From assembly GCA_033060915.1 (NCBI GenBank), contig CM065397.1, positions 15,876,501 through 15,940,500 of the forward strand: DNA of 64,000 nucleotides. The letters are read 5' to 3'. Numbering within the stretch: position 1 is the stretch's first letter; each line of letters starts with the position of its first letter. A model generated the notes under the pieces. It saw only the letters and a program-made list of their open reading frames with translations. It was not told where the DNA came from and made no database searches. This document shows positions 35,285 to 46,265 of this stretch, one piece after another. Origin of the DNA: Euryodendron excelsum (lineage: Eukaryota; Streptophyta; Magnoliopsida; Ericales; Pentaphylacaceae). The translations under genes were made by a program, and so were the position numbers.

Positions 35285-35555
35285 TGTTAATGTACATATA
35301 GTATGAACATGTAATAGTCAAGGAATATTAGGCATGTTAGGTGTAGTCTAAGTCTATAGTTAGGTTTTGTTTGGCATATTTGTTAGGCATGTTTGTTAGG
35401 TATTTTAGGCATGTTGCCATGGCATTTTTCTCTTTTCTTCCACTATAAATATAGGTCTATTCTTCATTGTAACTTATCACATCTTGTACAAAAGATTGCA
35501 TACAACTATAATTCTTTCTCTCATAATCTTCTCTATTTTCTCTACCATTCTAACA
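35285..35555 (+). repeat. 3' LTR of RE1-like copia
   Basis: 271 bp, TATA box at 35444-35453. Confidence 0.95.
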
Positions 35556-35560
35556 GTGTC

Positions 35561-38519
35561 CTTGACCCTTTATTATAGCTTGTAATCTTATAGGGATTCT
35601 AATTTAGTTGGTAGTTATTATTATTATTTTTATGACAAGTTATTATTATAGTTTAATTGGTTAAGTAAATGGTGTAATTTATCATATTTAAAAAACTAGA
35701 AGTCGTGGAATAAACGGGACCGCTATTAAATACTTGGATAATCATTGCCAGTGATTCCCCCCCTCCCCCCCCTCCGGGCCCAATGTATGTAAAGTATGAA
35801 TACCTAATTAATAATCTTTCTCGGGTCCTTTTAAACTCTACGTATTCATTTCTTTTCGATAAGACCTAGAAAATATTGTCTAAAACAACACTCAAGCGAT
35901 TACTATGACATAAACTATATATAAATTTTTGTATTCTAAAAAATTCAATACACGGAAGTGGAAGTTTATCAAACAAACACTAATATTATATTCTCACCCG
36001 ACTGATGTGGTAGGGGCGGATGTGGCCTATTTCGATTTGAGAAGGAAACTGTTTAAACAAGGGAACTGGAGAAATAAATATATAACAGAATAAAAAAAAG
36101 GCTTTTATTGAAAAAAAAATTTTGAAACCAAGTGAATTTACCTAGTTAGTATTGAAATATGAGAAATTACCATTGTGATATTCCTTATACAATCTCCAAA
36201 TTTCTTGGACAAACCTGCTCTTCTCTTCTATTGTACCAATTCAGTTTCTTGCTTCATCTTCCTTATATATTTTTCTATAAGACCCACATCCCCAAAAATT
36301 GAAAAAAAAAAAAATGCCATAACAAGTAATGAACAATGTTTGCGAGTCAAAACATTGGATTTTGTAACCCTTTTCCTCTTCCACACCGCTACAAGTTTTT
36401 ATCCCCAAACTAGATTAATGCCTTTCAACTATATACTTCCTTGAAGTTAGAAAGGAGAACCTCATGGTTCCCAACAGAATTTATATATGAATTTTCCTTT
36501 GGGATGAAATTGTTGTCTTTTTATGCAGATCGGATGCTCATCTACTAAATTAATAAAGTACAATATCTTGAAGAAAGATTATTGAGAGTTATAGTTATAG
36601 TTAGGTCATTGAGATTCTCAGTAATGATCCTCCAGCGGCCAGCCTGGTGAAAGAAAATTTTGATTCCCTTACTTGATAGTCATCTTACAAGCAAGGTTTT
36701 AGAGGTTTCTTAATTATCCAATTATAGAAGTACACAATGATCTTATTATAGAGACGGAAATTGAACAATGCATAGCTTTTGAATTCTATTATTTTGCTTG
36801 CTCAGTTGAGAATAAGAATAAATGAATATAGACCTGGCAGAAGACCAAAATCCTTTGTCTGCGCTTCTTTGGCTGACATGAGAAGAAAAGTAACTATTCA
36901 ATTGCACGGTACTTAATAAGGACCACATTGTCCACTTGGAAAGAAAATGTTGACTTGAATAGTAGATTGCTAATTTTTGAAATTTCAATATCATTTTGGT
37001 AGATTCATGGTTTTTAAATATTTTTTTTGCTAAAAAGCCTGGAAAATTATAAAAAGGACCCTTTCAGTGATCCAAGTGTTGCTGTGGGGCTCTTTCTAAC
37101 CATTGATGGTTGATAAATTTGTGGATATACATGTACACATAAATAGCGTAGTTACCGGAAAAAAATACCGTAGTTATCCAATCTGAGGCAACGGTTGAAC
37201 TAGTCAAAACTGTAGTTAACAAAAAACATGCAGATGACTTTTTTTTTCTCCCCAATTTAATTTTTTTATATTAGTTCTCTGGTAATTTTTTATTTTTAAA
37301 AGAAATGGCATAAGACTTGACCAATTATGAACACAATGGCAGATGGGAATTGTTTCTTTCAAGATGGGAATTATAATAAATTTAATCGTAACTCAAAAAG
37401 CATACAACAATTAATAAAATGAGTAAATAACGAAAGGTGAGAATGAAAGCCATGTGCATTATTAGCCTCCTTTTTCTTTGTACCCTCTCTTTCTTTTTCT
37501 TTTTTCTTTTTTTATTTTATGGTTTTAGTTTATAGTTTTTACATTTTGATTCTATTTTTCATCAAAAGACCACAAAAACATGCTAAAAAAAAATAGTTCT
37601 AAATTATGGATAATTTATGTCTTTTTGACTTTTCTAAAAACCATCTGGTTCACCCATTTTTTAAACAAATCATTTGATTTTTTTTGGTTCAACTTAGTTC
37701 ATATGCCTTTCCAGTAAATTAAAAGAATTGACCCGATTTAGGCTTGGTTCGATTCTGTTAACTATGATAAATACACAAAAAAGTATTATAACTTGAAGCA
37801 TAGATATATAAACACATGTGTTTAGGAAATCAGTGGCGGCTCATCCATAAAGCAAACAAAACATTCGCTTTAACCCTCTAATTTTTGAAGGCATCAAAAT
37901 TTTTAAAACCTCACTTGCTATAATAAAGGCCCTATAGTTTTTACATTTTTTTTAAAAAGCCCCAATCTAGATGGGAAAAAAATGCTCTGTTAAAAAAAGA
38001 GGCCCAAAATCAATTACATAACGAGAAAAAAAGTAAAGGCCTCAAACTTTTTTAAAACTTCACATGCTAAATTAAAGGTCATATAGAATTTTTATATTTT
38101 GTTTTGAGTCTAAATGAGAAAAAAGTCATGCTAGAAAGGAGATCCAACCCTTGGAACATGGTACAGCCCTAGGTGGCAAAGAGCCCAAAATCAAATTACA
38201 CTAGTAGACTTTGGAAAGAAAGAAAAAAAAGCAACGATTTAACACAAATAATAAATTTTTTGTATGTTCCTTTTTTTAAAAAAAGGCCCCAATGCAAGTT
38301 AGAGAAAATAAAATGTCTATTAGAAAAAGAATGCTAAAAAATCAACCACATAGTACAACGATCATATATGGAAAGTTGTATAGGTAATACAAAATTAAAG
38401 TTTAAGTGTTGAATATTCTTATTTCTTACCGTATAACTCTCTTATTTTTATATGATAAAGTGTTTATCTATAATGGTTACATGAAATGATTCCTTATGCT
38501 TTATTTGATTTATTGCAGT
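35561..38519. other. Gene-free AT-rich DNA
   Basis: No supported gene. A C-rich tract (two C-runs separated by T, 35757-35775) stands out. From about 37830 the sequence CAGTGGCGGCTCATCC, followed by alternating A/T-rich and GGCCC blocks to about 38330, resembles the ends of plant hAT-type elements, but no matching opposite terminus was found. The minus-strand frame at 36746-36994 has no recognisable motifs. Confidence 0.5.
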
Positions 38520-39584
38520 CAAAGTTTGACCTTTCAAGTAATGCTAAAGTTTGGATGATGATGTTGTCTGGTAAGAAGTTAAAGGACTGGAAGGCAATCA
38601 TAAAGAGAATTTATTAGAAAGTGCATTTAACTTTTCAAGAGCAAAAGCATTATAAAGATTGTAAGGTATACCATGATCCGTGGGAATACCTTATCCAATA
38701 TTGGGCATATGAAAAGGCAAAGGTATATATGCCATCAATGTATCATTTATTTTTCCTTTAATGAGCAATAAATTGTCACTCGGTAACCGTGAGGGGTAGC
38801 CTAGCGGCGCAGAAGGCGCACTCCTGAGCCGTAAACTCGGACAGGTTGTGTGTTCAAAACTCCGCAGGTGCTTCTCCCCCTTAGGGCCACCCACCAAGGC
38901 TTCGGCCTTGACTAGCCCAGCGCGCTGTCATTTGGGGTGGTTGCTCAGCCACGGGTCCAAAGGGCTCGGGGCTGGGGTGGTTCCTGGGTCACCAAAAAAA
39001 AAAAAAAATATCTATACTGTCACTCGATAAGTTATGCATTTGAAATTTTAGCACGAAGTTTAAAAGACAACACAATTCGTGCACAATGAAAATATAATCA
39101 CACTATTGGAACAAAAAGCTTTCACATGTTTAAAGGTAGCAGGTCCATGAACTATTTTTATGTTAATTTTTTGAATTTAGTCTTGCTATTACCTTGTATA
39201 CATGATGTATTAATAGACTGCCTATACATGTTGTTCTTTACATAAATGTGTAGAAGAAGGTGTTGGGACACTCTCCAACAAGAGTTCAAATGTTTAAAAA
39301 GTATCATTTTGAGAAGGTTGACACTCCTAATGGTAAGGCAACAAGAGAAATAATAGTATGTTGTAATTACCTTTAGAAGTAAATTTGATGACAAGCTTAA
39401 TTTTGAGGTTGGTTGGTTGGTTTTCACTTAAAAGTGCATATTAACTTATGTTTGTCATACACTACAGATACAAATGGATGAAAGGGTAGATCTGGATTCA
39501 AATTCATCAAAAGAGGGCACAACTCGAAATGATGTTTTTGCACAAGTTATGGGTAAAGAAAGGCATGGGCGAGTTCGACTGTGA
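38520..39584 (+). pseudogene. Ptta/En/Spm-type plant transposase remnant
   Basis: Three exon-like blocks in order. Block 1 (38520-38720, after TTTATTGCAG and before a GT): KFDLSSNAKVWMMML, KKLKDWKAIIKRIY, then DPWEYLIQYWAYEKAK, with one TAG. Block 2 (about 39252-39360): LGHSPTRVQMFKKYHFEK. Block 3 (39467-39584, after ACTACAG): MDERVDLDSNSSKEGTTRND, then VFAQVMGKERHGRVRL and a stop. This order (W..LV.YW segment, then an ND..A.VMG...GRVR tail) is that of the plant Ptta/En/Spm transposase-associated family, which binds or mobilises CACTA-like elements. No catalytic core or terminal repeats are visible. A SINE sits between blocks 1 and 2. Confidence 0.65.
38787..39017 (+). mobile_element. tRNA-derived SINE
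   Basis: About 230 bp, flanked by TGTCACTCGGTAA (38774-38786) and TGTCACTCGATAA (39018-39030), a 13-bp target duplication with one mismatch. The head carries tRNA-like Pol III promoter boxes: A box near 38798 (TAGCCTAGCGG) and B box near 38854 (GTTCAAAACTCC). The tail ends CACC plus a run of about 15 A. The body is GC-rich unlike its surroundings. It lies in the presumed intron of the transposase remnant. Confidence 0.9.
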
Positions 39585-40020
39585 CCATTATGCGCTAGGC
39601 ATTAGGTGTCTCCCCATCTGATTTATGGGGAGATACACTAGGTTGCCATGCATACCATAATACAACTATGAACACTATGCAAGGTGATATTATGCAAGTA
39701 AAATTGCAAGTTCAAGAGCCCACATCGCTTCTCATGCATGCGCCAGCCTACTTGACAAATAAATCTCAAGTGAACTATTTAATAAAAACAATATGTCATG
39801 AAATTGTTTCACGAGACACATATGCATAAGATTAATTTATTCACAAATGGTTAGGTCCCTTGCGCTTTTAGTCCTCAGGACATGGCGGCTCGACATCAAG
39901 GGCGGTCCTTGCCACCAACACAAAATGCCTCTCTTACTCAAGTGAAAGCTCAAATTTTAGTGATATCTTATTCTTACAATAGTAATACATGTGACAAATG
40001 AAGACTTTAATGTACATTAG
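39585..40020. other. Gene-free spacer
   Basis: No coding or repeat signal that I can name. Confidence 0.5.
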
Positions 40021-40510
40021 TCTAAGCATCCCATTTTTGCTAGCTCGATCGGCAATCTCCAGTCTACTCCAAACTAGACTTTCAGTCAAATATCACATCA
40101 CTATCAAGCCCAAACTAGCCTTTTGAAACTCTAGTAAAGTCAAATCAGTTTGTTTTGGGCCTGCAAGGCCCAATTGAAGCCAAATGACCAAAATGCTCTT
40201 AGGCACTTCAAGCTTTTTTTCGAGATCGGGCAGTCTCTGAAACTAACGCCAAACTTTAAACAATTCACTAGTAAACCCAAGTCAACACAAACCCTTGGTC
40301 GTGGCATGTTTTCTAAAAAAAGAGAGACCTTCGAGGACTAACTCATCACAACTGTCATAGTGACGGAAACACTCATAAACCCAGATAAACACAAGCACCT
40401 GCTAGCTTGACAAGGTGTAAAATGACTAAATTATCCCTTGGGATTGCTAGCGTGACACTTCTTTGAGAAAATACTACGTCCTTAATATGGTAAGTTCACC
40501 CTCCTAGGAC
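40021..40510 (+). mobile_element. Long gypsy LTR fragment, copy iii (plus)
   Basis: Starts TCTAAGCATCCCATTTTTG, a decayed version of the LTR start, and follows 9083-9970 in order, including the TTTTTGAGA and ATGACCAAA segments. It stops near 40510, where the same family resumes in the opposite orientation. A truncated, older copy. Confidence 0.65.
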
Positions 40511-41099
40511 TATGGTTGTTTAGCAACCTTTGGAAAACATTTAGCCCTTTTTGAAAAATAACTCAGTTTTGGTCTTTGAAAACAGTGATCTAAATTCGGA
40601 GGTTGGTTACGTGTAGGGAAGACGCACTAAGCTATCACCCTACCCCGCCCTTTCGGTACCTACATGTCAATCTACCCTAGATTCACCTATGAGAGTCTTT
40701 AATTAACATATGTTCAATCCTATTCACTTTAGAAAAACAATGTTTAAAAACTAACATGATGCATGATATGCAAGTGCAAGGAAAGAGAAAGTTGAGAAAT
40801 AGATTTAGAAAGAAATTTGAAAAGAAGAATTTGAAGAGATTTGAAAATATAGAATCGGAATTGGAAAGCTTTAAAAAATTGGAAATAAAGATTTGGAAAT
40901 AATTTTTTGAAATTGGAAACTTGAAATATATATGGAACTGGAGATTGAAAAAGATTGTAGAATTGGAGATTTGAAGAAGATTGTAGAGGAATTTGAAATT
41001 TGAAAGAAGTTGTGACCGCACCCATGAGGGTGGAATTGAAAGTTTGAAAAGTGTTGTGACCGCACCTATGAAGGTTGCCTACATATCCCTTTGGGGGAA

Positions 41100-42980
41100 T
41101 CAGGTCAGTCGCAGTTCGAACCGGAGTCCGATTGAAAAGAGATTGATTTGAAGAGAGAGATTGGATTGGAAGAAAGGGATTGAATTGAAAATTGGATTTG
41201 ATTTGAAATTAGAAGATGAGATTAGAAATTGAAATTGAGAAGATTGGACTTGCTTTGGAAAGATTGATTTTGGAAAGACTTGGTTTTGGAAAGATGGAGG
41301 TTTAGGAAACCTAGACTTAGGAAAGGTAGGAGACCTAGGAAAGACTTGACATTAAGAAAGATTGGATTGGAATGTTGAACTTGGAAAGATCTTGGAAGAT
41401 TTGGAAACTTGGAATTTAGGAAAGATTTGGATTAGGAAAGTTTCGAATTAGGAAAGTGTCATTTTTGAAAAGTTTCTAAATTAGGAAAGTTTCGATTTCA
41501 GGAAAGTTTTGAAATTGGAAAGTTTCGAGTTTAGAAAGTTTTCGAAAAAGGAAAGGTTTTCAAATTAGGAAAGTTTCCAAATTAGTAAAGTTTTGAAATT
41601 AGGAAAGTTTTCATTTTAGGAAAGTTTTTGAATTAGGGAAGTTTTGAAATAGGAAAGTTTCAAATTAAGAAAGGTTTTGAAATTGGGAAGTGTTGAATTT
41701 AGAAATGTTTTGAATTAAGAAAGTTTAGTTTAAGAAAGGTTTAGAATTTGGAAAGTTCCAAGTTAAGAAAGTTTTGAATTTTGGAATGTTTTGAGTTTAG
41801 AAAAGTTTTAGATTTAGAAAGATGTTGAAGTTTTGGAAAGTTTAGAATTTAGAAAGATTTTAAATTGGGAAGTTTAAGATTTAGACAGTCTTAACTTAAG
41901 AAAGTTTTAGGGTTTTAGAAAATCTTAAGATTAGGAAAGGTTTGAGTTTAAGAAAGGTTTGAAAACTTAGGTTTGACAAGTTAAGATTTGAAAATAGGGT
42001 AGAATTAGGAAAGGGTTGAATTAGGAAAGATTTAGATTTTAAGTTTTAAAATTTAGGAAAAATTGTTATGTTCAAGTTTTAGAAACTTAAGATTTAGGAA
42101 AGTAGAAGTTTAGGAAGGATTTGAATTAGGAAAGAGTTGGATTAGGAAGGGATTGGATTTGGTTTCTAAAAGAGAAAGTTTGATTTCGTTTCCAAAAACG
42201 GAGGACTGGATTTGGTTTCCTAAGCGGAGAGATTTCATTTGGTTTCCTAAAAGGAAGATAGGATTTGGCACGGATTTGGAAAGGGAGATTTTGGAAACCC
42301 TAGATTTGAAAGGCTATAGTTTTGACGTAGAAAAGAGGTTTTGGAAATGTGTATAGTTTGGATGTGAAAACAAGAGGTTTTGGAAACTTAGGTTTGGGGC
42401 AAAGTTTAAAAACCATGTTTTTGGAAAGAAAATTAGGGTTTCCTAATTCTGAGTTCTAGGGCTTGACTTGGGCTCTAAGGAAGGAGGATTTTTGGAAAGT
42501 ACGTTTTTGGAAAGTACGTTTTTGGAAACGAAGGTTTTCTAGAAGGGAATCCTAGGGAGGAGTTTTTTGGAAAGTGAATTTGAAGATAGAGTTTTTGGAA
42601 AAAGATTTTAAAGAAAAGGAGTTTTTGAAAAGTGTGTTTTTGGAAACGTAGATTTTAGAAGGAAAATCCTAAAGGGGAATTTCTAGAAGGAAGATTTTGG
42701 AAAGAGAGTTTTTTAGAAAGATTTTTGGTGAGAATTTTTCTAAGAAGATTTTTGGTAGAAGACTGTTGAAGAGAGTTTTTGGAAAGATTTTTGGAGAACG
42801 TTTTTAGAAAGTGGATTTTGGGGAGAGGATTTTGGAAAGGAGTTGAAAAAGGGAGTTTTGAAAAATAGATTTTGGGAGGGAGTTTTTGAAAACAATTTTG
42901 GAGAGGAGAGTTTTAGGAAAGTATGTTGAAAAAGAAATTTTTAGGAAGAAAGACTTTATGAAAAGAGAGTTTTTAGAAGG
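41100..42980 (-). repeat. Purine-skewed degenerate repeat in LTR copy iv
   Basis: Nearly 1.9 kb of variants of TTAGGAAAGTTTTGAA with almost no C on the plus strand; mirror image of 11400-13190. Confidence 0.75.
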
Positions 42981-43885
42981 TGTAAAAACATTTCACTTTC
43001 CTAAAGCAATTCTAACCATAAGAAGGCTAGAACCACTTTAGGAAAGCGGTTTTGAAAACAACAAAATTTGAAAATATGGACCGTATTGGTCACTTTAAAT
43101 GTAACACTTTCCTAAAGCAATCCTAGCCATGGAAAAGCTAGAATCACCCTAGGATTGTGGTTTTGAAAACAAGTTTTTGAAAAGAGGATTTTGATGCAAT
43201 TTTGAAAACAAGTTTGAAAACGATTTGAAAAACAACTTTGAAAACGGTTTTTGGAAGATGCAAGATTATGATATGCACAATGCAATTTTGGGGTCATGAA
43301 CATACAAGGCTAAGGCTTCACCACATAATCAAGGGGGCCGGACCCACGTGGTCTCTGATTAGACTAGAAGAAAGTCCCCGACACGGTGACTCTCCAATAG
43401 CCCAATCCTACACATGGACTGGGAATCCCCTTGTTTTAAGCATGCAAAGAAAGGGGGGGAAAGAGATGGGAGATTAAAATAGAGAAAACCCAAGTGAGTT
43501 AGGAGATAGAAGAGAGAGGGGGGAAGTGCGAAAATTTAAAGAGAAGGCCTACCTTGTATCTTCTTTAATTTGCGCGCCTTGCTTGTCTTCGGTCTTCAGT
43601 CTTCGTTTTCAATCTTCGGTCTTCGGTCTTCGGTCTTCAATCTCCAAGAGTTGTCTTCAAACTTTAGATTGGAACTCTTTAAGTCTTCAAAGGAGGTTTG
43701 GAGGTTAATGTATGAGTGTATGAGAGTGTGCATGAGTGTATTGGAGGCTAGGGTTTAGTGTATGGTGGCTAGGTTTTAGGAAACCTAAGAAAGCTAGGGT
43801 TTTTAGGGTGCACGAGTTCTGTATATCGAAATATATGATTTGTAGGTTGAGTTTGAGGATCCTCTAAATGCTGGAAGAGGCTCTG

Positions 43886-43894
43886 TATTTATAG
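43886..43894 (-). promoter_or_regulatory. TATA box of gypsy LTR copy iv
   Basis: CTATAAATA on the minus strand, with a GGCGCC palindrome cluster starting 13 bp upstream. Confidence 0.55.
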
Positions 43895-43906
43895 AGGTTG
43901 GATAAA

Positions 43907-44007
43907 CCTGGCGCCTGTTGCAGTGGCGCCAGGCCAAAGTTTACACTAGCGCCACTAGGAGTGGCGCCAAGCCATTTTTTAGCTTGGCGCCACTAGTAGT
44001 GGCGCCA
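43907..44007 (-). promoter_or_regulatory. Palindrome cluster upstream of the LTR TATA box
   Basis: Three inverted repeats in 101 bp: 43907-43933 (CCTGGCGCC arms, 9 bp), 43949-43967 (GCGCCACT arms, 8 bp, spacer AGG) and 43985-44007 (TGGCGCCACTA arms, 11 bp, single central G). Related palindromes recur at 45856-45876 and 46266-46284. Possible protein-binding or hairpin elements; the role is inferred from position only. Confidence 0.6.
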
Positions 44008-44274
44008 GCCATTTAGGAAATGTTTAAGGTCGGCAAGCAACGTATCTTTGACTAGATTTGGGCGCCTGTACTAGTGACTACCATGCAATTTTTAGCCTGG
44101 CTTCACTAGGAGTGACTCCGGAAAGTCCGGGAATGATTTGAAGGAGCCGGGAATGACCCGGAAGGCCGGAAAGGAACAGGAACACTTAAAATAGTGTCCT
44201 GGAGGTATTTGACTTGAAAAGTGAGGATAAGATGTGTCGGAAAGGTTGACCGGGCATTTAGGGGCAAAACGGTC

Positions 44275-44760
44275 AATTGGATCGAGAAACTGCTGGGACA
44301 GACTCGGACTGTCCCGGAAGAGGACTTAGGATCTGGAAACACTATTCAGAATGTTCCCAAAGGTTGCCGGTTTGATTTCCAGAGCCGGCGTGGTCGGAAA
44401 AGGAGACCGGCCCACCAGGGGCGAAATGGTCATTTCGCAACGGGTTAGCCGGAACTGACTCGGAATGATCCGGAAAGGTAAAGGAGGTTGAGAACACTAT
44501 AAAAGTAGTCTCAGGAGGTTACCGGTTTGATACCCAGAGCCGGTGTGGTCGGAAAAGGTGACCGGCCCACCAGGGGCAAAACGGTCATTTTGTACTAGGT
44601 TAGTCGGAACTGACTCGGAATGATCCAAAAAGGTAAAGGAAGGTTGTGAATACTATAAAAAGCAATCTCAGAAGGTTATCGGTTTGATACCCAAAGCTAG
44701 TATCGTTCCTGGGGCATTCGGATGCCTAGGGGCAAAATGGTCATTTTGACTAGAAAGTCT
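44275..44760 (-). repeat. ~160-bp tandem units in LTR copy iv
   Basis: Three units, two of which start GGAACTGACTCGGAATGATC at about 44451 and 44607. Each has a CCGGTTTGATACCCAGAGCC block and an AAATGGTCATTT-like block. The same units occur at about 46560-47040 and, more diverged, at 9890-10330 (plus). Confidence 0.75.
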
Positions 44761-44954
44761 CGAAAAAGGTCCAAAGGGCAGTCTGGTCATTTTTCACCGA
44801 AGCGGGCCTACAGACACTGGTGTTGGCCTGGGTTTTGAGTGTTTCCGCCACTTTGATGGTGGTCGTCTTGACACAGGGGTTTGTTAGCAATTCCCTATAT
44901 CGACTTATTTGTGAGTATTTCCGCTGCTCTAACGGTGTTGTGAGTAGTTTCGCT

Positions 44955-45470
44955 ACTCGGACCGTCTCGAGGAATAAACTGTCTCAAGAAAGGGATTGGA
45001 AAGGGGTCTTACCGTCTTCGAGGAGACGTGCCTGGATTGGAACCGTCTCGAGGAATAAACTGTCCCGAGAGAAGGATTGGAAAGGGGACTTATCGTCTCC
45101 GAAGAGACGTACCTTGGATTGGAACCGTCTGGAGGAATAAACTGCCTCGAGAGAGGGATTGGAAAGGGGCTGGAGTGGAACCATCTCGAGGAATAAATTG
45201 TCTCGAAAGAGGGCTTGGAAAGGGGTCTTATCGTCTCCGAAAAGACGTGCCTGGATTGGAACCGTCTCGAGGAATAAACTATCTCGAGAGTGGGACTGGA
45301 AAGGGGTCTTACCGTCTTCGAAAAGACGTGCCTGGATTGGAACCGTCTCGAGGAATAAACTGTCTTGAGAGAGGGATTGGAAAGGGGTTTTAGCATCTTC
45401 AAAAAGACGTGCCTGAATTGGAACCGTCTCGAGGAATAAACTGTCTCGAGAGAGGGATTGGAAAGGAAAG
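44955..45470 (-). repeat. ~81-bp tandem array in LTR copy iv
   Basis: Six to seven units, one shortened to about 55 bp near 45116-45171. Same palindromes and hairpin as the array at 1-300. Confidence 0.9.
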
Positions 45471-45655
45471 GACAATGCCCCTAAGGGCAATTTGGTCATT
45501 TTGCCTCTATTTGGGCCTAGCGGGCCCGCGAAGCAATGGACAAACGGGATTTGGACTTAGAAAGTTAGTTTCAGTTGGAATATGCCCACAATGACTTAAA
45601 CACAAGTCTGGACGGAGTGTAGACTGCCGAGCGGTCAAAAATGGGGTGCTTACAG

Positions 45656-46265
45656 CTGCCCCTCTTTTTCTGTCTTTGCTTGTCAAAGACAGAAAACGAT
45701 AGAAGTAAGAGTCCCATGTTGACCGCGAGGCAGTCGGAGGGACGGACATTGGAAATCTTTCGACAACGGGGGTCGAAAATGGATAACGGGCCAAAAAGGC
45801 CTTCGAAAACGAGTTTTGGCGAGAAAAAGGGCAAAACTGCCCGGAATTTATAACTGGTGCCACTAGCAGTGGCACCTTTGGCAAAAAAGGACTAGCACCT
45901 CTACTAGTGGCGCCAGGCTTAAAGTTAAAACTAGAAAATTTCTGGTTCGAACAGTCGCGGCACTTTGGAGAAATTTCTGCAAATCCGAGAAGTTCTGCGT
46001 GAGACTTGACTTGAACTTTGATGGGGCACTTCTTGGAGACCACGGGTGATTGTCGGAAGGAGACCACGTCGCCGGAAAAGTCGCCAGAAGAGAAGATTTC
46101 GCCGGAGAACTTCCAAAGAGTGAGTTTTCAAATTTTGTTGATTTTAATGTGTAGAACCCCATTTGAATTGATGTGAATAGTGAAAATTGATGTTTTGATA
46201 CGCTTTGAACACTTTGGTGATGTTGTTTTTGCATTTTGATGGTGATGTTTTGCATTTTTGGCTTC
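45656..46265 (-). other. Gypsy 3' internal region with polypurine tract
   Basis: On the minus strand the 3' LTR is preceded by GACAGAAAAAGAGGGGCAGC (45675-45656), a polypurine tract. The rest has no coding signal, but contains GGTGCCACTAGCAGTGGCAC (45856-45875), a palindrome of the LTR type. The open frame over 45507-46067 is unconserved. Confidence 0.65.

Larger units (their letters stand above)
30193..35555 (+). mobile_element. RE1-like Ty1/copia retrotransposon, full-length but coding-dead
   Basis: LTRs 30193-30462 and 35285-35555 (TGTTAATGTAC to CATTCTAACA) flanked by target duplication GTGTC at 30188-30192 and 35556-35560. A primer-binding site follows the 5' LTR and a G-rich polypurine tract (TTTGCGGGGGGC) precedes the 3' LTR. 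The LTRs differ by about nine substitutions and one indel by eye, roughly 3%, making this the youngest insertion that can be dated in the window. The gag-pol order is gag, protease, integrase, RT, RNase H. Confidence 0.96.
40511..45655 (-). mobile_element. Long gypsy LTR, copy iv (3' LTR)
   Basis: On the minus strand it starts TGTAAGCACCCC at 45655, right after a polypurine tract. It then passes the 81-bp array, three ~160-bp units, a palindrome cluster and TATA box, the marker block at 43260-43410, and the purine-skewed tract, to the primer-site-proximal block around 40590-40680. The last ~150 bp of the LTR are missing at the left. More than 5 kb long, an unusually large LTR as in Ogre-like elements. 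Confidence 0.75.

Noticed and set aside
37830..38330. hAT-type transposon end
   Set aside because: Only one terminus-like sequence is visible, with no inverted partner and no 8-bp duplication; kept as a remark only.
38787..38870. Possible tRNA gene (A and B boxes)
   Set aside because: No cloverleaf is maintained, and the segment is the head of a SINE with a tail and a target duplication.
44955..45470. Regularly spaced repeats suggestive of a CRISPR array
   Set aside because: The whole 81-bp unit repeats with no unique spacers, it lies inside an LTR, and the context is a plant nuclear genome.
44953..45499. Long overlapping open frames on both strands with a 27-residue repeat
   Set aside because: They come from the 81-bp tandem array, whose period is a multiple of three. 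Similar frames appear at every copy of the array and on both strands at once.
45507..46067. 186-codon minus-strand open frame
   Set aside because: Spans the LTR boundary, polypurine tract and 3' untranslated region of the gypsy element; no motif and no conservation in copy v.
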